54,517 nt of DNA, from assembly GCF_001425625.1 (NCBI RefSeq), contig NZ_LMCP01000022.1, positions 9,167-63,683 of the forward strand. Direction: 5' to 3'. Numbering within the stretch: position 1 is the first letter of the stretch; each line of letters begins with the position of its first letter. The notes under the pieces are model-generated. The model did not search any database, was not told the DNA's origin, and saw only the letters and a list, made by a program, of their open reading frames with translations. Source of the stretch: Mesorhizobium sp. Root102 (GTDB taxonomy: Bacteria > Pseudomonadota > Alphaproteobacteria > Rhizobiales > Rhizobiaceae). This document shows, piece after piece, positions 1 through 9,919 of the stretch. The position numbers were made by a program, and so were the translations under genes.

Positions 1-891
1 AAGCCATATCCAAGCCTTGAAGATCGGTACAACGCATTGCTCAGTGGCGATGTCGATCTGGCCTATGGCCTAGAGGGAAGCGATCTCGACGAATTAGAAC
101 GGCGCGGATTTGTGGTCATTGAAAGCCAGGTGCCCTATGTCTGGTACTTCATTTTCAACATGAACGATCCGGTCCTGAGGGACGTTCGAGTGCGTCACGC
201 CATTGCACACGCAGTTGATCGGGAAGGATTGAGCAATAGCATCTTCCGTGGACACACCACCGTCGCATCCGGCATGCTACCGCCTGCTTCGCCGTCCTTC
301 GATGAAGGGTATAAATTTCCTTATGAATTCAATCCCGAGCGTGCGCGGCAGCTTTTAAAGGAAGCAGACGTCCCGCCGGGTTGGCGATTGCGCATCATGA
401 CGGCGAGCGCCGGCTCTGGCCAGCTCGTGCCCACCCGAATTTGCGAGTATCTGGCGAGGAATCTTGAGGCGATCGGATTCGGCGCAGAGATTGTGCGGAC
501 AGAAGACTGGGTTTCGTATTGCAACGAATGGCGATCCGGCTTGCCGGCTGGCGCAGGCCTCTCGCAGATGAGTTGGGGCATGTCCTGCGATGTTTGGCTG
601 GAGCAAGTGCTGCATTCCCGGAACATCTCGCCGTTCGGGTTCAATGCAGGATATTACTCCAGTCCCGCCGCGGATCGCTTGCTAGACAAAGCTCGGCAAG
701 TCCAGAGCGACGATCAACGAAGCAAGTTGTATCGAGAGGCCCACGCACTGATCATGGACGATCTGCCAGCGCTGCCAATGCTGACTTTGCAACGTGGCTC
801 CGTCTGCTATCACCCCCGAGTCAAGGGTTTTCGCAATCCAAGGCAGAATTGGCATTCGTTCAAGAATGTATGGACGGATTCAGACATTTGA
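1..891 (+). CDS. ABC transporter substrate-binding protein, family 5 (C-terminal part, cut by window edge)
   Basis: The reading frame is open from base 1, so the gene begins outside the window and only about 296 C-terminal residues are seen. The sequence has the layout of the C-terminal lobe of peptide/nickel-type (SBP_bac_5) periplasmic binding proteins: a run with V-R-HAIAHAVDRE early on, then an F-NPERARQLLKEA segment, and a closing helix with YREAHALIMDDLPALPM. These proteins capture oligopeptides, nickel chelates or sugars for an ABC importer. No permease or ATPase follows within the window, so the rest of the transporter must lie upstream or elsewhere. The substrate cannot be told. Confidence 0.85.
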   Translation, partial: KPYPSLEDRYNALLSGDVDLAYGLEGSDLDELERRGFVVIESQVPYVWYFIFNMNDPVLRDVRVRHAIAHAVDREGLSNSIFRGHTTVASGMLPPASPSFDEGYKFPYEFNPERARQLLKEADVPPGWRLRIMTASAGSGQLVPTRICEYLARNLEAIGFGAEIVRTEDWVSYCNEWRSGLPAGAGLSQMSWGMSCDVWLEQVLHSRNISPFGFNAGYYSSPAADRLLDKARQVQSDDQRSKLYREAHALIMDDLPALPMLTLQRGSVCYHPRVKGFRNPRQNWHSFKNVWTDSDI

Positions 892-1029
892 TCGAACCAG
901 TTTGAAGCAGAATAGCGCGAGCCTTGTGCGCTCTCCATGGAGGCGGCCTTCGGCGTGCTGTCGACACCACGCCGAAAGTGGGAGGCAGTCATGATTACCG
1001 ACAACAACCCGAATGGAAGGAGACTGAAG

Positions 1030-1632
1030 ATGAAAAGAACTCCGATTACCGCATTGGCCGCTATGGCCATGCTAGCCGCAAGCTCGACGATTGCCACCGC
1101 CCATGTGGGGGTTGGCGATAGAGGTGGCTTTGCCAATGGCTTCTGGCATCCGATCAGCGGCGTCGATCATGTGCTCGCCATGGTCATGGTCGGTCTGTTC
1201 GCCGCGCAGTTGGGCGGGCGGGCGCTGTATCTGGTGCCGGCTGCCTTCGTTTCGGTCATGGCCATTGGCGGCGCCGTCGGTTTCGCTGGCATGCTGGTAC
1301 CCTTTGTCGAGCTTGGCATCGGCCTGTCGATCGTCGTGCTCGGAACCGCGGTCGCGCTTGGCTTTAGAACCGCAATTGCCGTTGCCATGGCGCTGGTTGG
1401 CTTCTTCGCCTTCTTCCACGGCTACGCCCATGGCGCCGAGATGCCGGAAACCGTCAATGGCCTTGCCTACGGTACTGGTTTCGTTATTGCGACCGCGCTA
1501 CTGCATGCCTGGGGCCTTGCCCTCGGGCTGCTGATGGCCAGCAAGGCCGGCGCGCGTGGCGAAACTCTGGTCCGTGCCACAGGGGCCCTTGTTGCGGTTG
1601 CAGGCGTCTCCCTGGTCACCGGCGTTATCTAG
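1030..1632 (+). CDS. hupE: HupE/UreJ family protein (putative nickel or cobalt permease)
   Basis: Predicted 200-residue inner-membrane protein with an N-terminal signal peptide (about residues 1-24) and about six hydrophobic segments. The family signature H-P-x-x-G-x-D-H is present at about residues 40-47, and a second conserved block FFHGYAHGAEMP follows. HupE/UreJ proteins are tied to nickel or cobalt supply for hydrogenase and urease. The ATG at 1030 is chosen because AAGGAG lies 7 bases upstream and the signal peptide starts there; an in-frame start at 937 would add an unlikely tail. No hydrogenase or urease gene is visible nearby, so the metal and client enzyme are unknown. Confidence 0.85.
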   Translation: MKRTPITALAAMAMLAASSTIATAHVGVGDRGGFANGFWHPISGVDHVLAMVMVGLFAAQLGGRALYLVPAAFVSVMAIGGAVGFAGMLVPFVELGIGLSIVVLGTAVALGFRTAIAVAMALVGFFAFFHGYAHGAEMPETVNGLAYGTGFVIATALLHAWGLALGLLMASKAGARGETLVRATGALVAVAGVSLVTGVI

Positions 1633-1659
1633 CAGGCTGTGGAAGAAAGTCCGTTTGCG

Positions 1660-1683
1660 GGCGACGAAGTCTGCTTCGTCGCC
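1660..1683 (+). terminator. Hairpin after hupE, possible terminator without U-tract
   Basis: Perfect 10-bp inverted repeat GGCGACGAAG / CTTCGTCGCC with a 4-base loop, beginning 27 bases after the hupE stop codon. It is GC-rich and stable, but no run of T follows, so factor-independent termination is not assured. Confidence 0.4.
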
Positions 1684-1915
1684 GCCATGGAAGCAGAGTA
1701 ACCATTCGGCCGGGGCCGCGGTAGCTATGATTTCGGGCGACGGTTTTTCTGCGGTGGGTTTCGGCGGTGCGTGACCGGCAGCCCTGCGCTCTCGACGATA
1801 TGCCGAAGTTTGCCGATGCCGTCTTCGTGAAGACGACGATAGGTTCGCTTATAGTCCGGTTGGAAACTCACGGGTGAGGGGTTCTTCGTAGCAGGTTGCT
1901 GCCCATGGCGAGAGC

Positions 1916-2839
1916 GTGAAGCATCTGATTGAGTCGAATGTATTACCATCGTGTAGCGACGACATGCTGCGTGACGTGAGGGGCTCGCACCACTGGGCAG
2001 GCCCGCTGCAGTCGTTTGGGCATGAGGTGAAGCTAATCCCTCCTCAATATATCAAACCGTACGTCAAGCGCGGTAAGAACGATGCGGCCGATGCCGAAGC
2101 CCTGTACGAGGCGCTGAGCCGGCCGACAATGCGGTTTGTGCCGGTCAAGACCGCCAAACAACATTGATGCTGGTTGGCCTGCGCGACCGGCTGATCCGCA
2201 ATCGCACGGAGCTCGCCAATGCGATCCGCGGCTATGCGGCAGAATACGGGCTGATCGCTGCTAGGGGGGTGCGCAAGATCGAACCGCTGCTCGAGCGTAT
2301 CGCGGCAGATAAGAACTACCGGATTTAGCGCGGGAACTCTTCGCGCTCCATGCCAAGGAACATTTGCAGCTGCAAACACATCTGAAAGACGTCGACGCCA
2401 AATTGATGGCTTGGCATCGGGCTGCGGAGTGCAGCCAGCGCCTGGCGCAAATCCCCGGTATCGGCCCGATCGGTGCGTCGCTACTGATGTGAAGACGCCG
2501 GCACCTGAGATCTTTCGATCGGCCGGTCACTTTGCCGCCTGGCTCGGCCTAACGCCGAAGGATCATTCAACTGCCGGCAGGGTCAGGTTCGGCGTGATCA
2601 CACGCGCCGGCGACGACGCCTTGCGCAGCGTGCTGGTGGCCGGGGCTATTGGCATATCCAAAACGCGGCCGAGGCGTCGTCTCACCCCTGGCTCGTCGGC
2701 CTTCTCAAGCGCTGGCCGCCAAAACTCGCCGCCGTGGCGCTAGCGAACAAGATCGCGCGCATTGCCTGGAGGCTAATGGTAAGCGGGGATTGTCTACAAA
2801 GCAAAGCCTATACCGCCAGCCTTAGCGCGCGCCGCATAG
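1916..2839 (+). pseudogene. IS110-family transposase remnant, frameshifted and N-terminally truncated
   Basis: Pieces of one IS110-type transposase can be read in several frames. The first (1916-2167) has the typical IPPQYIKPYVKRGKNDAADA block. After a break at about 2160 come GLRDRLIRNRTELANAIRGY and the helix-hairpin-helix segment LAQIPGIGPIGASLL, then FAAWLGLTPKDHSTAGRVR of the C-terminal serine-containing domain. A last frame ends at the TAG at 2837. At least three frameshifts or stops interrupt the gene, and the N-terminal part carrying the first catalytic aspartate was not found. The element is dead. Its ends were not mapped. Confidence 0.85.
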
Positions 2840-3543
2840 AGATCGGCCAGACACGGGGAACATTTCTACTGGTGTGATCGATCGATCCGAAACGCGAGAC
2901 ACGCCGTTGACCCCATTGGTCATTGTAGACCGCCATGATGTTGGGAACTTGGGTCTCGGATCGATCGTTCAAATCATTGCTCAACAATCTTGCGAGAAGG
3001 GTGCCGTCCACATATGGGCTCAAGAGAGCGAGGCCTCTTTCGCCCGAGGCATCGTTTTTCACCGGCGCATTGTGGGTCGCGGATAGAAATATATGACGCG
3101 CCGATGGCAAACATAAAGTTCGGCAGCGGTCTGACGTAAGGACTTTGGCGGGCCGTGGGATAAATACATTGTTGCAGACGATTGCGGCATACCCGCTTCT
3201 CGATTAGCCAAGTGTAGGGGCGTCCTGTGCTGAACCCTATCCAATAGTTTCGCCCAACAAATTCTTTACTACGAAATCGGCAATCGCCCCTTCAGCGGGA
3301 CGATTTTCCGCGGCAATCCGCCGAGGTGCCCTTGAGCTTTCGATGCCATTGGACTCGATCCGCTGCAGACTGCGCCGTGCGTCCCTCATGGAGTAAGGCT
3401 TGGAGATCCGTTGCCTGTCGCTTTGTGTCCCGACATCATGGCAACACAACAATCCTCTTGCGGGGCGGCTAACGGCAACCTTAGAGACGGCCCCCAGCAA
3501 AGCTCCCCCCTCGGCTTAATCCACTATCCAGATATGAGCCCAG
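2840..3543. other. Intergenic, no supported gene; one 12-bp inverted repeat
   Basis: Only short open frames occur on both strands, none with a recognisable family or convincing ribosome site. A perfect 12-bp inverted repeat, CGATCGATCCGA at 2879-2890 and TCGGATCGATCG at 2956-2967, lies just past the transposase remnant and may belong to the old insertion element or be a regulatory dyad. No fdsD-like delta subunit was found downstream of the formate dehydrogenase alpha gene. Confidence 0.5.
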
Positions 3544-6336
3544 CTACTCGGCAGCCTCAGCGTGCCGCGTAAGCGGCGCGACGCGCGCCGCGCAGTATTT
3601 GAACTCTGGAATCTTGCCGTAAGGGTCAAGCATCGGATTCGTCAGCTTGTTGGCCGGGCTTTCATTGAAGCAGAACGGCATGAACACCATGCCATCAGCG
3701 ACCTCGCGGTCGGCGCGCAGAATTGCCTCGACCGTGCCGCGCCTAGTCTCGACCTGGACAACGTCGCCTATCGACAGGCTGAGCCGCTCAATCTCATAGG
3801 GGTTCATGGCGGCAATGCCGTAGGGCTCGATGGCGTTGAGCACGCCCGCGCGTCTAGTCATGGCGCCGGTATGCCAATGTTCGAGCATGCGGCCGGTGGT
3901 CAATACCAGCGGATACTCCTCGTCCGGTACTTCGTCGGGCGGCAGAAGATCGGTCGGCACAATGCGGCCACGCCCATCAGCGGTCGGGAAACCCGACGAG
4001 AAGACGATCTCGTTGCCCGGCACGTCCTCGCCATCGGCCGGATAGATCACCGACCCCTCACGCTCGATACGATTCCAGGAGATATGCTTTAGCGACGGCA
4101 TAACCCTCGCCATCTCGGTGTAGACCTCGGAAACGTGGTTGTAGGTCCAGTCGACGCCCATGCGCCTGGCAAGGTCGATGATCAGGTCCAGGTCCTGACG
4201 CGCCTCGCCCGGCAGGTCGAGCGCCGGCCGGCCGATCTGCACCTGCCGGTTCGTGTTGGTAAAGGTGCCAAGTTTTTCGGCATGCGCGGAAGCCGGCAGC
4301 ACGACATCGGCGTGCCACGCGGTTTCGGTCAGGAAGATGTCCTGCACCACCAGATGGTCGAGCTTGGCAAGGGCGGCGCGGGCATGGGTCTGATCGGGGT
4401 CCGACATCGCCGGGTTCTCGCCCATAATGTACATGCCCTTGATCTCGTCGGCATGGATGGCGTCAATGATCTCAACCACAGTCAGGCCGCGCTTGGGATC
4501 GAGCGTCTGTCCCCAAAAATTCTCGTACTGGCCGCGAATGTCGATATTTTCGACCGACTTGTAGTCCGGGTAATACATCGGGATCAGGCCGGCGTCGGAA
4601 GCGCCCTGGACGTTGTTCTGGCCGCGCAGCGGGTGGAGGCCGGTGCCCGGCCGCCCGACATGGCCAGTAATCAGCGCAAGCGCGATCAGGCAGCGCGAAT
4701 TGTCAGTGCCGTGGGTGTGCTGGGAAATGCCCATGCCCCAGAAGATCATCGAGCGCTCGGATTTGGCATAGGTGCGCGCGACATCGCGCAGCACGCTTGC
4801 CTGGACGCCGCAGACCTCGGACATAGCCTCGGGCGAGAAATCCTTGACCTTAGCCTTCAGCGCTTCGAAACCGCTGACGTTGGCCTGGATATATTGCTCG
4901 TCATAGAGCCTCTCATCGATGATGACATGCAGCAGCGAATTCAGCATGGCGACGTCGCTGCCCGGCCTGAAGCGCAGCGAATGGGTGGCGTGGCGCATCA
5001 AATCCTGGCCGCGCGGGTCCATAATGATCAGCTTGGTGCCGCGCTTGACCGCCTGTTTGAAATAGGTGGCGGCGACAGGGTGGTTGGTTGTGGGACGTGC
5101 GCCGATGATGATGACGCATTCGGCCTTCAGCGCATCCATGAATGGCGCCGACACTGCACCCGAGCCGACACCCTCCATAAGGGCCGCGACCGAGGAGGCG
5201 TGGCAAAGCCGGGTACAGTGATCGACATTGTTGGTGCCGAACGCCTGGCGAACGAACTTCTGAAATAAGTAGGCTTCTTCATTGGAGCCCTTGGCAGAGC
5301 CGAAGCCGGCCAGCGCCTGCCCGCCATGCTCGTCGCGGATGGTCTTCAGACCGCCAGCGGCGCGATCCAGCGCCTCTTCCCACGTTGCTTCTCGAAAAAC
5401 CGTCAGCGGATCGACATTGCGCATATCGGCATCGCCGGATTTCGGCGCATCGTCGCGGCGGATCAGCGGCTTGGTCAGTCGCTCCGGCGACATCGCGTAG
5501 TCGAAGCCGAACCGGCCCTTGACGCACAGACGGTTCTCGTTGGCCGGCCCATCGCGGCCGTCGATCTGGACGATCCTGTTGTCCTTGACGGCGACGCTGG
5601 TCTGACAGCCGACGCCGCAGAACGGGCAGAGTGTATCGACGACCTTGTCGAATCCCTGGATGACGCGGGTCTTGCCGAGCTTGTCCATAAGCGTCTTTTC
5701 GTAGAGCGCGCCGGTCGGGCAGGCCTGCACGCATTCACCGCAGGTTACGCAGGTCGACAGACCCATCGGGTCGTGCATGTCGAAGACCGGGATTGTATGG
5801 CCGCCGCGGTCGGCCATGGCGATGACGTCGTTGACCTGGACCTCGCGGCACGCGCGCACGCAGGCGCCACAGGCGATGCAGGCATCGAGATTGACGGCGA
5901 TGGCCGGATTGGAAATGTCGAACTCGGCGACATCGGCGGCATCGAACTTGGACTCGAACCGGTCGCTGCCGGAAATCCCCATCGACGAAGCCCACTGCCA
6001 GAAAGCCGACTGGTTATCGGGGCCGTCATTGGCGGGCCGCATGTTGCTGGCCAGAAGTTCGAACACCATTTCGCGCGACTTCTCGGCGCGCTCAGTATCA
6101 GTCTTTACCACCATGCCGGCAGTCGGCTTGCGAATACAGGAGGCTGCAAGCACCCGTTCGCCCTCGATGTCGACCATGCAGGCGCGGCAATTGCCGTCGG
6201 TGCGGTAACCGGGCAGATCGACATGGCACAGATGGGGGATACTGGTGCCCTCGCGCTTTGCCACGTCCCAGATGGTCTCGCCTTCGGCTGCGGCGACCGC
6301 CTTGCCGTCAAGGGTGAATTCGACCTTACCCGTCAT
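3544..6336 (-). CDS. fdh1A: NAD-dependent formate dehydrogenase alpha subunit (Mo/W bis-pterin)
   Basis: Catalytic subunit (930 aa) that oxidises formate to CO2 at a Mo- or W-bis-pterin site. In order: an N-terminal [2Fe-2S] domain (C37, C50, C53, C67), two [4Fe-4S] motifs (C153/156/159/163 and C196/199/202/206), the proximal cluster motif (C237/240/244/271), and the large pterin domain with catalytic C378-H379 in HCTRLCHASS. The His-Cys3 cluster motif usual between the first two domains is not seen; residues 92-115 hold no cysteine. The ATG at 6336 follows the beta-subunit stop by one base, and GAGG lies just upstream; a GTG at 6351 is the alternative. It forms an operon with fdh1B, and the nearby tungstate genes suggest a tungsten enzyme. 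Confidence 0.95.
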   Translation of the reverse strand: MTGKVEFTLDGKAVAAAEGETIWDVAKREGTSIPHLCHVDLPGYRTDGNCRACMVDIEGERVLAASCIRKPTAGMVVKTDTERAEKSREMVFELLASNMRPANDGPDNQSAFWQWASSMGISGSDRFESKFDAADVAEFDISNPAIAVNLDACIACGACVRACREVQVNDVIAMADRGGHTIPVFDMHDPMGLSTCVTCGECVQACPTGALYEKTLMDKLGKTRVIQGFDKVVDTLCPFCGVGCQTSVAVKDNRIVQIDGRDGPANENRLCVKGRFGFDYAMSPERLTKPLIRRDDAPKSGDADMRNVDPLTVFREATWEEALDRAAGGLKTIRDEHGGQALAGFGSAKGSNEEAYLFQKFVRQAFGTNNVDHCTRLCHASSVAALMEGVGSGAVSAPFMDALKAECVIIIGARPTTNHPVAATYFKQAVKRGTKLIIMDPRGQDLMRHATHSLRFRPGSDVAMLNSLLHVIIDERLYDEQYIQANVSGFEALKAKVKDFSPEAMSEVCGVQASVLRDVARTYAKSERSMIFWGMGISQHTHGTDNSRCLIALALITGHVGRPGTGLHPLRGQNNVQGASDAGLIPMYYPDYKSVENIDIRGQYENFWGQTLDPKRGLTVVEIIDAIHADEIKGMYIMGENPAMSDPDQTHARAALAKLDHLVVQDIFLTETAWHADVVLPASAHAEKLGTFTNTNRQVQIGRPALDLPGEARQDLDLIIDLARRMGVDWTYNHVSEVYTEMARVMPSLKHISWNRIEREGSVIYPADGEDVPGNEIVFSSGFPTADGRGRIVPTDLLPPDEVPDEEYPLVLTTGRMLEHWHTGAMTRRAGVLNAIEPYGIAAMNPYEIERLSLSIGDVVQVETRRGTVEAILRADREVADGMVFMPFCFNESPANKLTNPMLDPYGKIPEFKYCAARVAPLTRHAEAAE

Positions 6337-6337
6337 C

Positions 6338-8011
6338 TCAGATGTCCTCACGGAAATGCGTCAGCAAGTGGTTGACCGGATTGGGCGCGGCCTGACCTAG
6401 GCCGCAGATGGAAGAATCGCGCATAACCGTTTCCAGGTCGCGCAGCCCAACCTCGTTGAGCGCTCCGTCCTTCTGCAACAACGAAACCATCTTGCCGGTT
6501 CCCTCACGGCACGGCGTGCACTGACCGCAGCTCTCATGCTTGAAGAATTTCAGCAGATTGACCGTCGCCGCCTTGGCGTTGTCCTTGTCCGAGAACACCA
6601 CCACGGCATGCGAACCGACAAAGGCGCCCTGCTTGGCCAGCTCGCCGCCGAAATCGAGCGGGATATCGCCCATCGACGCCGGTAGCATGCCGCCTGAAGC
6701 GCCGCCCGGCAGATAGGCCTTGAAGACATGGCCGTCCTGCATGCCGCCGCAATGATCCTCAATCAGTTCGCGCACGGTGACGCCGGCCGGGGCCAGCTTG
6801 ACGCCGGGGTTCTTGACGCGGCCCGATACCGACCACGACCTAATCCCGGGATGGCCGGGCTTCCCGAGCGCTGCAAACCATTCCGCGCCCTTCTCGATGA
6901 TGTCGCGGATCCACCACAGCGTCTCGACATTGTGGTTGAGCGTGGGACGACCAAACAGACCGACCTCGGCGATGTATGGCGGGCGGTGGCGCGGCAGGCC
7001 GCGCTTGCCCTCGATGCTTTCCAGCATGGCGCTTTCCTCGCCGCAAATATAGGCGCCGGCGCCGCGCCGCAGCTCGATAAAGCCCGGCTTGGCGATGCCG
7101 GCCATTTCCAACGCTTCGATCTCGGTGCGTAGAATATGCAACACCGCCGGATATTCGTCGCGCATGTAGAAATAGATGCGTTCGGCTTCGACCGCATGTG
7201 CCGCAATCAGCGCACCTTCCAATGTGCGATGCGGGTCGCGTTCGAGGTATACGCGGTCCTTGAAAGTGCCGGGTTCGCCCTCGTCGCCATTGATCGACAT
7301 CAGCCGCGGGCCGGGATAAGAGCGGACGAACTCCCATTTCTTGCCGGCAGGAAAGCCTGCGCCACCAAGGCCGCGGAGCCCCGCGCTTTGCATGGTGGCG
7401 ATGATCGCCTCGGTGGCAAGGCCGCCATCTCGCACCTTCTGGAGAAGCTTGTAGCCGCCAGCCGTCCGATAAGCCTCAAGCGTCGTGTAGCCGGGCACCA
7501 CGACCTTTGTGTCGCCGGACTTCGCCATTCCCAGCAAGCTCTCAACTGTGGCGTGATCGACTTCGTGGTCGCCGATGCGCGCGGCCGGTGCGCCAGCGCA
7601 GCGACCCATGCAAGGGGCGCGAAGGACACGAACTGCGCTCGGGTCGATGCCGGTCGCGAGCTCGGCAACCAGATTTTCGGCACCCGCCAGCATGCAGCTG
7701 ATGGAATCGCAGATCCTAATCGTCAGCGGCGCAGGTGGCGCCTTGCCTTCCTTGACGACATCGAAATGATCGTAGAACGAGGCAACTTCGTACACTTCGG
7801 CCTGCGAAAGCCGCATGTCTTCGGCAAGGGCCCGCAAATGGGCAGCCGAAAGGCAACCATACTTATCCTGGATGAGATGCAGAAACTCGATCAGCAGATC
7901 GCGCCGCAGCGGCTTGGCCTCCAAAAGCGCCCTGACATCCGCGAGCGCGCGATCATCGAGCCCGCGGCCCTTGGGCCCACGATCGCGGCGGCGGCGAGGT
8001 TGAACTGTCAT
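6338..8011 (-). CDS. fdh1B: NAD-dependent formate dehydrogenase beta subunit (fused NuoE-NuoF type)
   Basis: Diaphorase subunit (557 aa) that passes electrons from the alpha subunit to NAD+. Residues about 1-160 form a full NuoE-like unit: a helical bundle, then a thioredoxin-like [2Fe-2S] domain with C101, C106, C134 and C138. The rest is NuoF-like, with the glycine-rich FMN/NADH site GLRGLGGAGFPAGKK, the NGDEGEPGTFKDR block and the C-terminal [4Fe-4S] motif ESCGQCTPC plus a later cysteine in SSICGLG. In the Rhodobacter-type enzyme the NuoE part is a separate FdsG protein. The fused form is known from the tungsten FDH1 of Methylorubrum extorquens. AAAGGGAGAG precedes the ATG. Confidence 0.95.
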   Translation of the reverse strand: MTVQPRRRRDRGPKGRGLDDRALADVRALLEAKPLRRDLLIEFLHLIQDKYGCLSAAHLRALAEDMRLSQAEVYEVASFYDHFDVVKEGKAPPAPLTIRICDSISCMLAGAENLVAELATGIDPSAVRVLRAPCMGRCAGAPAARIGDHEVDHATVESLLGMAKSGDTKVVVPGYTTLEAYRTAGGYKLLQKVRDGGLATEAIIATMQSAGLRGLGGAGFPAGKKWEFVRSYPGPRLMSINGDEGEPGTFKDRVYLERDPHRTLEGALIAAHAVEAERIYFYMRDEYPAVLHILRTEIEALEMAGIAKPGFIELRRGAGAYICGEESAMLESIEGKRGLPRHRPPYIAEVGLFGRPTLNHNVETLWWIRDIIEKGAEWFAALGKPGHPGIRSWSVSGRVKNPGVKLAPAGVTVRELIEDHCGGMQDGHVFKAYLPGGASGGMLPASMGDIPLDFGGELAKQGAFVGSHAVVVFSDKDNAKAATVNLLKFFKHESCGQCTPCREGTGKMVSLLQKDGALNEVGLRDLETVMRDSSICGLGQAAPNPVNHLLTHFREDI

Positions 8012-8191
8012 GCTCTCTCTCCCTTTACGTCATTTACTTCGCGGCGGGCTCAACGAGAGACCATCGTGATTTCACTAGAAGGCGCAATGTTCCTCACGCC
8101 ACACCAATTTTCAGTGATTCCGAACGCGGTGCCTAGATATGCAAGCCCACCGCAGGGCACGAAAGCATATCCAATATTGAGGCAGACGACC

Positions 8192-8425
8192 TCACGGGTC
8201 CATTTGCCTTTCGATCAAGAATATTATCCGGTCGCCGTCCTGCGCGGTATTCTCAATGCGATCCCGGGTTTCGCTAATTAGATGGGGAATGTCAATAGCC
8301 GACAAAGGGTCCGTGCAATGGACTTCGAGCCTATCGCCCGGTCTGATCGCGCTAAGAGCCTTGCGGGTCTTCAAGGCCGGCAGGGGACATTTCAGCCCAG
8401 TGAGATCAAGCTTTATCGTTGTCAT
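8192..8425 (-). CDS. TusA/SirA-like sulfurtransferase
   Basis: Small cytosolic protein of 77 residues with the TusA-family CPxP motif at residues 13-16 (GLKCPLPALKTRKAL). The cysteine carries persulfide sulfur in family members. It lies upstream of fdh1B on the same strand (180-base gap) and next to moeA, close to fdhD. FdhD needs sulfur to activate formate dehydrogenase, and TusA-type proteins can feed sulfur into molybdenum-cofactor steps, so a role in supplying sulfur to this enzyme is plausible but inferred. Confidence 0.85.
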   Translation of the reverse strand: MTTIKLDLTGLKCPLPALKTRKALSAIRPGDRLEVHCTDPLSAIDIPHLISETRDRIENTAQDGDRIIFLIERQMDP

Positions 8426-8513
8426 GGGCGGAAAGTATAATCTTCCTCAGTCGAGGCCAAGCACAAAACATGTAGCTAATAGAGCACGCTAAGCCGGATT
8501 CGAATGGTGGCTT

Positions 8514-9770
8514 TCAGACCAGGCTAGAATAGGGCAGAAATGTAACCGTCTGGCCGCGGTCAACGCTTGTCGTCTCCTCGCGAAGCTCGACAAGGCCATC
8601 CGTTTCCACAAGCGAGGACAGAAGCCCAGCTCCCTCGCGCGGGAATTTTACCGCCTCGATAGCGCCGTCTGCGGCCTTGCGCAGACTGACGCGCACATAT
8701 TCGCGGCGGCCGGCCTTCTTCCTGTAGGAAAAGGCGGCGCGCAACGGGACAGCGACAGGCGTCTGTGGCGGCGTGCCGGAGAGCGCCAATATGGCCGGAC
8801 GGGCAACATGGACAAAAGTGACGTAGCTCGCCACCGGGTTTCCAGGCAACCCGACAAATGGGGTCCCGCCAATCACCCCCATAGCGACGGGGCGGCCGGG
8901 CTTGATGGCCATGCGCCAGAAAACCAATGTGCCGACGCTTTGCACCGCCGCCTTGACATGATCCGCGTCGCCGGTCGACACGCCGCCGGACGTAAGGACC
9001 AGATCATGCGTTGCAGCAGCGCTTTTGAGCACAGAAGCGGTTGAGCCGGGATCGTCGCCGAGAATACCGAGATCTGCGATTTCGCACCCCAGGCGAGCCA
9101 GCATGGAAATCAGCATGAATCGATTGGAATCAAAAAGCTGCGTCGGGCCGCGCTGGGCGCCGGGCGCAACGATCTCGTTGCCGGTTGAAAAGACGGCGAC
9201 CCGGATGCGCCGGCGAACCTCGATTTGGGTCAGGCCAAGGGCAGCTGCGAGCGCCACGTCCTGCGGCCGCATACGGCGCCCTGCCTGTAGCACGATCTGT
9301 CCGGCAGTGACGTCTTCGCCTACCGGGCGGACATTGGCGCCGCGCTTTAGGCCAGGCGGCAGAATAACGCGGCCCTCACAGTCGAGGTCCACATCTTCCT
9401 GCATGAAGACGGTGTCTGCGCCGGCTGGCATGGGTGCGCCTGTGAAGACGCGGACAGCCTCGCCGGGCGCGGCTGCGACAGTTGCGGCAGCGCCTGCATG
9501 AACGTGACCCGCCACGGCAAACGCCTTATGCGCACCGGACGGAAGGTCGGTGCCTCGCAGGGCATAGCCGTCGACGGCGGAATTGGTGAAAGGCGGCAAT
9601 GGCAGCGGCGCGACAATATCCTGCGCGAGGACGCGTCCGTCGGACAAGACGAGCGAAAGAGCTTCGGTCCCTTCCACCGCACCCAGGCGAGCGGCGAGCA
9701 GAGCCATGGCGTCGTCCACCGGCAACAGCGGCCCGCCGAAGGCAAAGCAGTCATCCGAAAGTTGCGCCAT
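8514..9770 (-). CDS. moeA: Molybdopterin molybdenumtransferase MoeA
   Basis: Complete MoeA of 418 residues, the usual length. It inserts molybdate or tungstate into adenylated molybdopterin. Seen are the N-terminal linker with FTNSAVDGYALRG, the central molybdopterin-binding fold with SGGVSTGDADHVK, and the GLPGNPVASYVTF block, followed by the C-terminal beta-barrel. AAGGTGGAG precedes the ATG. It is the most standard of three MoeA-family genes in this island and is divergent from fdhD. Confidence 0.93.
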   Translation of the reverse strand: MAQLSDDCFAFGGPLLPVDDAMALLAARLGAVEGTEALSLVLSDGRVLAQDIVAPLPLPPFTNSAVDGYALRGTDLPSGAHKAFAVAGHVHAGAAATVAAAPGEAVRVFTGAPMPAGADTVFMQEDVDLDCEGRVILPPGLKRGANVRPVGEDVTAGQIVLQAGRRMRPQDVALAAALGLTQIEVRRRIRVAVFSTGNEIVAPGAQRGPTQLFDSNRFMLISMLARLGCEIADLGILGDDPGSTASVLKSAAATHDLVLTSGGVSTGDADHVKAAVQSVGTLVFWRMAIKPGRPVAMGVIGGTPFVGLPGNPVASYVTFVHVARPAILALSGTPPQTPVAVPLRAAFSYRKKAGRREYVRVSLRKAADGAIEAVKFPREGAGLLSSLVETDGLVELREETTSVDRGQTVTFLPYSSLV

Positions 9771-9919
9771 CGTCCAAACTCCACCTTTTCACCATCTCTT
9801 GAACCATTGGGCATTCGTGACCTATCACCACATAAGGCTGACGCGCGAGCCATTTCGTGTAAACGTCACAAACAGTTTCCGACTGCAATCTCGTCGGCCG
9901 GCACATAAACGAGAACGCC

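Noticed and set aside
4135..5268. Long plus-strand open frames opposite the formate dehydrogenase genes (also 5326-6375 and 7136-8281)
   Set aside because: These are antisense shadows of high-GC genes, without family matches or ribosome sites.
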